A stretch of DNA of 64,000 bases from Variovorax sp. OV329 (GTDB lineage Bacteria > Pseudomonadota > Gammaproteobacteria > Burkholderiales > Burkholderiaceae_C), in the NCBI RefSeq assembly GCF_900114785.1, contig NZ_FOUG01000007.1:62001-126000 (forward strand). The letters run 5' to 3'. The position numbers and the translations under genes are program-made. Under the pieces are notes generated by a model. That model was given only the letters and a program-made list of their open reading frames with translations, ran no database searches and was not told the origin of the DNA. Every line of letters begins with the position of its first letter. Positions within the stretch are counted from its first letter, which is position 1. Positions 56,001-64,000 of the stretch are shown in pieces.

Positions 56001-56403
56001 CATCATCGACTTCGAGGGCGAGCCGACCCGGCCGCTGGAAGAGCGGCGCGCCAAGCATTCGCCGCTGAAGGACGTGGCGGGCATGGTGCGCTCCTTCGAC
56101 TACGCCCGCTGGACGGCCCTGCGCCGCACGGCGCAGAACGCGGACGAACTGGTGCGCCTGGCCGGCGCGGCCGCCGAATGGAAGTCGCAGACCGTGGCCG
56201 CATTCCTGGAAGGCTACGGCAGCGCGCTGGACCCGGCGTTGGGCGAGCCCGACCCGCAGCTCCTCTCGCTCTTCGAGCTGGAGAAGGCCTGGTACGAACT
56301 GCGCTACGAACTCAACAACCGGCCCGACTGGCTGTCGGTGCCGCTGCAGGGCATCCTGGCGATGGTGACCAACGCCAGCCGCCCCGCGGCACCGCACGGC
56401 TGA
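53065..56403 (+). CDS. treS: bifunctional trehalose synthase-maltokinase (TreS-Mak fusion)
   Basis: About 1112 residues from ATG 53065 behind GAGGAG. TreS half (about 1-560, GH13_16): nucleophile Asp in DGFRLDAIPYL, Glu in LLAEANMWPED and Asp in FLRNHDELTLE. It interconverts trehalose and maltose. The C-terminal half (about 590-1112) is a maltokinase: HGDYHLGQVLVSR supplies the catalytic Asp and IIDFEGEPTRP the metal Asp. It phosphorylates maltose to maltose-1-phosphate for GlgE. The fusion lets maltose pass from one site to the other. Confidence 0.95.
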   Translation: MSGPLPRLALETTEIDTAGDPTWYRDAVIYQLNVKAFYDSNGDGIGDFKGVTSKLDYVKELGVNTIWLMPFFPSPLRDDGYDISAYEGVNPQYGTLEDFREMLEEAHRRELRVIIEMVINHTSDQHPWFQAARNAPPGSPERDFYVWSDTDQLYQGTRIIFTDTEKSNWTWDPVAKAFFWHRFFSHQPDLNFDNPAVLEAVFKVMRFWLDMGVDGFRLDAIPYLIERDGTSNENLPETHVVIKQLRAAIDANYENRFLLAEANMWPEDVREYFGEGDECHMAYHFPLMPRMYMAIAQEDRDPIVEILQQTPDIPEGCQWAIFLRNHDELTLEMVTNRERDYMYTTYAADMQARINLGIRRRLAPLMENNKDAIRLMNGMLLSMPGSPIIYYGDELGMGDNVFVGDRNGVRTPMQWSPDRNAGFSRADPQRLYLQPIMDAMYGYEALNVEAQLRDKSSLLHWTRRMLAVRKTSRAFGRGKRIFLKPGNRKILAYISEHDGDVILAVFNLSRAAQPVELDLSAYKTRVPVEMLGRTSFPPIGELPYLLTLPSHGFYWFRLAEEAPMPAWHQENVGLRDRPVLVLFDGWTSLFKEQVMPWRIGFADRLRQQFERDTLPPHIQVQRWYGYKSSIITRARLRDHAIFEDGGKRWMLPLLDLEGPPEAATYFMPLAIAWEESEEERVKSLGRAAIAKIRQQATVGLMGDAFFDEAFCRALVRGILRGRSIKTAQGELHFRATHLARELDEAELDTMPVSPPTALSSNTVVMLNESLFLKGYRQIRAGVNLELEMGRFLTEVARFPNAVPVLGAIEYEGADGNIGTLGLLQSYVVNQGDGWSYTLAYLERYLAELRDSDGPPREDAHGAFLALVQILGQRTGELHNALALRTGDPAFDPEPMDAAELEGIRSAVREDGRQTLEMLRTNAQSLPQELQHDVQRLLDVAGSVQTHVDGIRFAQAKGYRSRYHGDYHLGQVLVSRNDFYIIDFEGEPTRPLEERRAKHSPLKDVAGMVRSFDYARWTALRRTAQNADELVRLAGAAAEWKSQTVAAFLEGYGSALDPALGEPDPQLLSLFELEKAWYELRYELNNRPDWLSVPLQGILAMVTNASRPAAPHG

Positions 56404-56429
56404 CATAGACAGGAAACGAGGAGGACGCC

Positions 56430-57265
56430 ATGGAAAACCTTTCGATCCACCTGGAGCCGCTGCGCGCGTTCCTGTTCCAGATCGGTGCCTACCTGCCGCG
56501 CGTGCTGCTCGCGGTCGCAGTGGTGGTGGTGGGCTGGCTCGTGGCCAAGGCCGCCCGCTTCACGGTGGTGCGCGGGCTGCATGCCATCAACTTCCACGTG
56601 CTGACCGGGCGCGCGGGCATCGACAACTTCCTGCGCCAGGGCGGGATGGCCACGGACACCAGCGGGGTGCTGGCGATGCTGGCCTACTGGCTGATCATCC
56701 TGGCCTCGCTGACCATCGCCTTCAACACGCTGGGGCTGGCCTACGTCACCGACCTGCTCAGCCGGGTGCTGTGGTTCATTCCCAATGTGATCGTGGCGCT
56801 GGTCATCGTGGCCTTCGGTGCCTACTTCGCGCGCTTCGTGGGCGATGCGGTGAGCACCTTCGGGCGCCAGTCGGGCATGCAGGATTCGATGCTGCTGGGC
56901 AAGCTGGCGCAGGGCGCGATCATGCTTTTCGTGGTGCTGATCGCGCTGGACCAGGTCAAGGTGGGTGGCGACATCGTGCGCCAGAGCTTCCTCATCATCC
57001 TGGCCGGCGTCGTATTCGCGCTGGCACTGGCCTTCGGCCTGGCAGGCAGGGACTGGGCGGCCGACCGCATCCAGGAATGGTGGCCACGCCGAGGCGGCAT
57101 CGACAGCCGCACGGTGCGCCCGCCCGAGGTGACGCCCGACCCGCCGCCCGCAGGCCCGGGCGACGGCCCCGGTGGGGTCCGGCCGACCGTCGCCCCCATC
57201 CGCCGCCCTGCCGCCACCGGCACCTGGCCTGACCGCTCGGGCGATCCGCAAGACCGGGCGCATCC

Positions 57266-57269
<4 letters not shown>
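56430..57269 (+). CDS. multi-helix membrane protein with mechanosensitive-channel-type TM repeats
   Basis: A 279-residue protein. About five membrane helices in the first 215 residues, including two repeats of the TM-helix type found in conserved membrane channel proteins (LPRVLLAVAVVVVGWLVAKAA in two parts and IPNVIVALVIVAFGAYFARFVG in two parts). The C-terminal 65 residues are Pro/Gly-rich and disordered. No MscS beta domain follows, so it lacks the canonical cytoplasmic part. It sits inside the trehalose/glucan operon, overlapping glgX by four bases, so a role in osmotic stress is a reasonable inference. Confidence 0.78.
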
Positions 57270-59403
<2,134 letters not shown>

Positions 59404-59407
<4 letters not shown>

Positions 59408-61263
59408 CACAGCACCGGCATCACATGCCCTTCGGCGCCGAGTTGCAGGACGGTGGTGGCGTGCGCTTTGCGCTGTGGGCGCCGGGCGCGTCGATGCCGG
59501 TGCTGGAGCATCGACCGGCTGGCAGCGACAGTTGGCGCGCGGCTGCCCTACCCGCCATCGGCGACGGCTGGTACGAACTGGTGCTGCCCGACGCGGCGGC
59601 GGGCGACGACTATCGCTTTCGCGTCACCGAGGAACTGGCCGTGCCCGACCCGGCCTCGCGCGCCAACCCGCAGGACGTGCATGGCCCCAGCCGCGTGGTC
59701 GACCCGCAGGCCTACGAGTGGCAGGACGCGCACTGGCACGGCCGTCCCTGGCACGAGGCGGTGGTCTACGAACTTCACGTGGGTACCTTCACGCCCGAGG
59801 GCAGCTTCGCCGCCGCACGCGAGCGCCTGCCAGAGCTGGCGGCGCTGGGCATCACCGCGGTCGAGCTGATGCCGCTGGCAGACTTCGCCGGCCGCCGCGG
59901 CTGGGGCTACGACGGCGTGCTGCACTTCGCGCCCGACGCAAGCTACGGCACGCCCGAGGATCTCAAGCACTTCGTCGACACCGCCCACGGCCTGGGGCTG
60001 ATGGTGCTGATCGACGTGGTCTACAACCACTTCGGCCCCGACGGCAACTACCTGCACGCCTACTGCCCGGACTTCTTCGACGCGGCCACGCCCACGCCCT
60101 GGGGCGCGGCGATCAATTTCGACGGGGCGGGCTCCGGGCCCGTGCGCAGCTTCTTCGTGCACAACGCGCTGTACTGGATCGAGGAGTTCCGCTTCGACGG
60201 CCTGCGCATGGACGCGGTGCATGCCATCAGCGACCGCAGCCGGCCCGCCATCGTGGAAGAGATCTGCCTGGCGCTGCAGCAGGGCCCCGGCCGCTCGCGG
60301 CAGGTACACGTGGTGCTGGAGAACGACCGCAACGAATCGCACCGCCTCACGCGCGACGAGCAAGGCCGCGCGCGCACCGCCACCGCCCAGTGGAACGACG
60401 ACCTGCACCATGCGGCGCATGCCTTTCTCACCGGCGAGAAGGACGGCTACTACATCGACTTCGCCGACGATGCCCTCGCCCGCTTCGCACTGGCGCTGGC
60501 GCGCGGCTTCGTCTACGCGGGCGAGCCCTCGGCCTTCCGTCAGGGTCAGCTGCGCGGCGAGCCGTGCGAGGACCTGCCGCTGGCCGCCTTCGTCTCCTAC
60601 CTGCAGACGCACGACCAGGTGGGCAACCGCGCGCTGGGCGATCGCATCGACCGGCTGGCCGATCCGCGGCTGGTGCAGGCAGCGCGGGCCTGCGTGCTGC
60701 TCTCGCCCCACGTACCCATGCTGTTCATGGGCGAGGAATACGCTGCCCTGACGCCCTTCCTCTACTTCTGCGACTACGGCGAGACGCCGCTGGGCCGGGC
60801 CGTGACCGAAGGGCGCCGCACCGAATTCGCCGGGTTCGCCGCCTTTGCCGGGAATTCGCCGGAGGTGCAGGTGCCCGATCCCAATGCCGACGCGACCTTC
60901 GATGCAGCCAAGCTCGACTGGCAGGAACGCGAGTTGCCGGCGCACGCAGCGGTGCTGCGCCAAGTGCGCGAGCTGCTGTCGGCCCGCCGGCAACGCCTTG
61001 TGCCGCACCTGGCGCGGGGCAGCCGCGGGCTGCGCCACGAAGTCGACGGTGACGGGGTGCTGAGCGTGAGTTGGACCGTGGACGGCGGACGGGCGCAGCT
61101 GCATTTGCTCGCCAACTTCGGCCAGGCGGGGCAGACCCTGCCGCGGCCACCGGGCCAGGTCGTCCATTCGCTGCATGTCGCGGCAAAGGACAACGGATCG
61201 CGCAAGCTTCTGCTGGAGCGCGGCGGCGTCTTCGCCAGCCTGGAGGAGCCGCGTGATGACTGA
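59404..61263 (+). CDS. treZ: malto-oligosyltrehalose trehalohydrolase
   Basis: A 619-residue GH13_10 enzyme from GTG 59404. It releases trehalose from maltooligosyl-trehalose. Beta-sandwich N-domain (GGVRFALWAPGA). Nucleophile Asp in FDGLRMDAVHAI, Glu in HVVLENDRNESH and Asp in LQTHDQVGNRALGDR. The last segment, PMLFMGEEYAALTPFLYF, is typical. It acts after TreY, encoded in the next gene. Confidence 0.95.
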
Positions 61264-64000
61264 AGACCCCACGCCGCAAGAGCTCCAGGCCCTGGCCGAG
61301 GCCCATGGCATGGCCACCGCCTACGACGATGCCTTCGGCCAGCGGCGCGAGGTGGCGCCCGAGGCCCTGCACGCCCTGCTGCGAGACGCCGGCGCGCTGG
61401 ATGAAAGCGGCGAGCCACCGGCGCTGCCGCCCGTGGTCCTGGTCGCTGAAGGCAGCAGTGCCTTCACCGTGGTCCTGCACCTGTCGCCGGCGCAGGACGG
61501 CGGCGAACTGCATTGGCACCTCGTCGAGGAACAAGGACTGGCTCACGAGGGTCGGGCGCGCGTCAACGACGGGCAGATCGAGATCACCCAATCCCTGCCC
61601 TGGGGCTACCACCGTCTGGCGTTGCAAGGCCTCGCCGGTTCCGCGCTGGTCATCTGCGCACCCGAGCGCTGCCACGAGCCCGAGGTGCTGGCCAAGGGCG
61701 CGCGGCTGTGGGGCGTGTCGCTGCAGCTCTACGGTTTGCGCTCGGCCCGCAACTGGGGCATCGGCGACTTCGGCGACCTGAAGGAGCTTGTGCCCGCGGC
61801 CGCGCGCGAAGGCGCCGCCTTCGTCGGCCTGAACCCGCTGCATGCGCTCTTTCCCGGCAACCCGGACCATGCGAGTCCCTACAGCCCATCGTCGCGCGCG
61901 CAACTCAACGTGCTCTACATCGACGTCGAAGCCGTACCGGACTTCGTCAGCTGCAAGGCGGCGCAGGCCCTGGTGGCATCGCCCGCCTTCCAGGAGCGGC
62001 TGGCCGCGCTACGCGATTCCCCCTTGGTCGACTATGCCGGCGTGTCGGCCGCAAAGCACGAGGTTCTGGCACTCCTGCACCTGCGCTTTCGCGAGCGCGT
62101 ATCGGCGGACGACCCCGAGCTGCAGGCCTTCCAGCGCCACCAGGCCCAGGGCGGGGAGGCGCTGCGCGGGCATGCGCTCTTCGAGGCCCTGCAGGCCCAC
62201 TTTCGCGGACAGGACGAAGGGATCTGGGGCTGGCCCGCCTGGCCCGAGGCGTGGCGCGATCCGGCCAACGAGCAGGTCGATGCCTTCGCGCGCGAGCATG
62301 AGCAGCAGGTGCAGTATTTCGAATACCTGCAGTGGCAGGCCGCGCGCCAACTCGCGCAGGCGTCACGGGCCTGCCGGCTGGCGGGCATGCAGATCGGCCT
62401 GTACCTGGACCTGGCGGTGTCGGTGGACCGGGGCGGCTCCGACACCTGGCGCCACCAGCACAGCTTCGCCCTGGGCGCCAGCGTGGGCGCGCCGCCCGAC
62501 CTGCTGAACCGCCAGGGACAAGACTGGGGCCTGCCGCCCCTGCGGCCAGACCGCCTGCGCGAAAGCGGCCACACGGTCTTCATCGAGGCCCTGCGCGCCA
62601 ACATGCGGCCGGCCGGCGCGCTGCGCATCGACCACGTGATGATGCTGATGCGCCTGTTCTGGATTCCCGCCGGCGGCAAGGCGCTGGACGGCACCTACGT
62701 GCACTACCCCTGGCAGGAACTGTTCGCCGTGCTCGCGCTGGAAAGCCGGCGCCACCGCTGCATGGTGATCGGCGAGGACCTGGGCACCGTGCCCGGGACG
62801 ATGCGCGAAGCCATGCGCCGGCACGGGGTGCTGTCGTATCGCCTCCTGTACTTCGAGCGCGACGCGCAGGGCGCCTTCCAGCCCCCCCAGGCCTATCCGC
62901 GAGAGGCGGTGGTGGCGGTGAGCACGCATGACCTGCCCACCTTCGCCGGCTGGTGGAGCGCCACCGACATGCATGCGCAGGCCGCATTGGGCATGGGCCC
63001 CGAGGGCCTGCCGCTGGACGACTCGCTGGCCCAGCGCGCGCAGGAGCGCGAGCGCCTCGCCGAGGCCCTGGGCCAACCGGTGGAAGCGCCGCGGCCCGAT
63101 GGCGAGCCGCCCTCTCCCGCACTGGCGGCCGCCGTGCATGCCTACCTGGGCCGCGCCCCTTCCTGCCTGATGGCCGTGCAGCTGGAAGACCTGGTGGGCC
63201 AGGTCGAGCAGGCCAACCTGCCCGGCACCACGGTGCAGCATCCCAACTGGCGCCGCCGCTATGCGCCGCCGTTGCACGCGCTGTGGCAGGGCGAGGCGGC
63301 GAAGGCCATCGTCTCCGCCCTCGACAAGGAGCGGCCGCCGCGCAGCGCGGCCCGTATCCCGCGCGCCACCTACCGGCTGCAGTTGCACAAGGGCTTCGAC
63401 TTCGACGAGGCGGCGGCCATCGTTCCCTACCTGGCGCAGCTGGGCATCAGCCACGTCTACTGCTCGCCAATCCACCGCGCCCGCCCCGGCAGCCTGCATG
63501 GCTACGACGTGGTGGCGCACGACGAGATCAGCCCGGGATTGGGTGGCATGCCTGCCTATGTCCGCTTCAGCGAGGCGCTGCGCACCCAGGGCATGGGCCA
63601 GCTGATCGACCTGGTGCCCAACCACATGGGCGTCCTGGGCGCCGACAACGACTGGTGGAACGACGTGCTGGAAAAGGGCCAGGCCTCGCCGTACGCCGCG
63701 TACTTCGACATCGACTGGCAATCGGCCACGCCGGGGCTGGCGGGCAAGGTGCTGCTGCCCGTGCTGGGCGCGCCCTACGGCGAGGTGCTGGCGCGCGGCG
63801 AGCTGAGCGTCGGGCATGAGGCGCGCACCGGCCGCTGGTTCGCGCACTACTTCGAGCACCGCTTTCCGCTGGCGCCCAGCAGCCTGTTCGCGCCGCTGCA
63901 TGAAGCCGCCGCCAGTGGCGATGCGCATGCACTGGATGAGGCCCTGGCCCACCTCAACGGCCCGCTGGGCCGCGACGCCCTGCATGCCCTGCTGGAAGCG
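61256..64000 (+). CDS. fused 4-alpha-glucanotransferase and malto-oligosyltrehalose synthase (MalQ-TreY), 3' truncated by window
   Basis: One continuous frame from ATG 61256 to the right edge, 915 codons without a stop. Residues about 1-690 are a GH77 MalQ domain: VGLNPLHALFPGNPDHASPY (in part), LYLDLAVSVDRGGSDTW, RIDHVMMLMRLFWIP (nucleophile Asp), VIGEDLGTVPG (Glu) and STHDLPTFAGWW (Asp). From about residue 698 a GH13_26 TreY domain begins: PRATYRLQLHKGFDFDEAAA, VYCSPIHRARPGSLHGYDVV and IDLVPNHMGV. MalQ rearranges maltodextrins, and TreY converts their reducing ends to trehalose. The TreY catalytic residues lie beyond the window. GGAGGAG precedes the start. Confidence 0.93.
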   Translation, partial: MTEDPTPQELQALAEAHGMATAYDDAFGQRREVAPEALHALLRDAGALDESGEPPALPPVVLVAEGSSAFTVVLHLSPAQDGGELHWHLVEEQGLAHEGRARVNDGQIEITQSLPWGYHRLALQGLAGSALVICAPERCHEPEVLAKGARLWGVSLQLYGLRSARNWGIGDFGDLKELVPAAAREGAAFVGLNPLHALFPGNPDHASPYSPSSRAQLNVLYIDVEAVPDFVSCKAAQALVASPAFQERLAALRDSPLVDYAGVSAAKHEVLALLHLRFRERVSADDPELQAFQRHQAQGGEALRGHALFEALQAHFRGQDEGIWGWPAWPEAWRDPANEQVDAFAREHEQQVQYFEYLQWQAARQLAQASRACRLAGMQIGLYLDLAVSVDRGGSDTWRHQHSFALGASVGAPPDLLNRQGQDWGLPPLRPDRLRESGHTVFIEALRANMRPAGALRIDHVMMLMRLFWIPAGGKALDGTYVHYPWQELFAVLALESRRHRCMVIGEDLGTVPGTMREAMRRHGVLSYRLLYFERDAQGAFQPPQAYPREAVVAVSTHDLPTFAGWWSATDMHAQAALGMGPEGLPLDDSLAQRAQERERLAEALGQPVEAPRPDGEPPSPALAAAVHAYLGRAPSCLMAVQLEDLVGQVEQANLPGTTVQHPNWRRRYAPPLHALWQGEAAKAIVSALDKERPPRSAARIPRATYRLQLHKGFDFDEAAAIVPYLAQLGISHVYCSPIHRARPGSLHGYDVVAHDEISPGLGGMPAYVRFSEALRTQGMGQLIDLVPNHMGVLGADNDWWNDVLEKGQASPYAAYFDIDWQSATPGLAGKVLLPVLGAPYGEVLARGELSVGHEARTGRWFAHYFEHRFPLAPSSLFAPLHEAAASGDAHALDEALAHLNGPLGRDALHALLEA

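Overview
The window is high-GC, densely coded DNA with many 4-base start/stop overlaps (ATGA, GTGA). It looks like a chromosomal segment from a betaproteobacterium of the order Burkholderiales, most probably Comamonadaceae (Variovorax-like). This is an inference from gene content and style: a BvgA/BvgS-type pair, a TadA-hydrolase fusion, and a large glgB-glgE-treS/mak-glgX-treZ-malQ/treY block. I recognised no tRNA, rRNA, CRISPR array, insertion sequence or phage gene.

Region 1 (1-8.9 kb) is the most unusual part. Two caspase-fold (C14) proteins flank a set of exported proteins: two near-identical 190-residue proteins built from 34-residue repeats, a small two-cysteine secreted protein, a CsgG-like lipoprotein that also carries peptidoglycan-binding and DUF4384 domains, a small membrane protein, a GIN-domain protein (DUF2807) and an OmpA-domain protein. 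Four genes or gene groups share an upstream element, TTGAACC-N15-GCAACCC, with exactly the same spacing. I read this as a co-regulated, curli-like (CsgG-dependent) surface-fibre system of unfamiliar composition.

Region 2 (8.9-19.3 kb) holds the type VI secretion membrane proteins TssL and TssM with TagF. Converging on them is an operon for the post-translational switch: FecR-like protein, c-type haem/HAMP sensor, PpkA kinase, FHA protein and PppA phosphatase. No sheath, tube, baseplate or ClpV gene is present in the window. A DUF2235 (Tle1-like) lipase at 43-44 kb could be connected.

Region 3 (19.3-48.9 kb) is ordinary and accessory chromosome: two LysE exporters, an AHSA1 protein, an ABC transporter with a fused double permease, serC-serA, small secreted proteins, a double-domain methylglyoxal synthase, alkB, amtB behind a good sigma-54 promoter, an AidB-type acyl-CoA dehydrogenase, an FHA-cyclase, a four-gene overlapping operon (paiB, small membrane protein, tadA fusion, ldcA-like), a BvgS/BvgA-like pair, an LMW-phosphatase-like protein without its cysteine, an rlmN-like gene and a transthyretin-like protein.

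Region 4 (49.0-64.0 kb) is one long + strand operon for alpha-glucan and trehalose. TreS-maltokinase and GlgE build glucan from trehalose by way of maltose-1-phosphate, and GlgB branches it. GlgX debranches it, MalQ reshuffles the chains, and TreY and TreZ return trehalose. The proteins encoded here could close a trehalose-glucan cycle. The last gene, a MalQ-TreY fusion, runs off the right edge.
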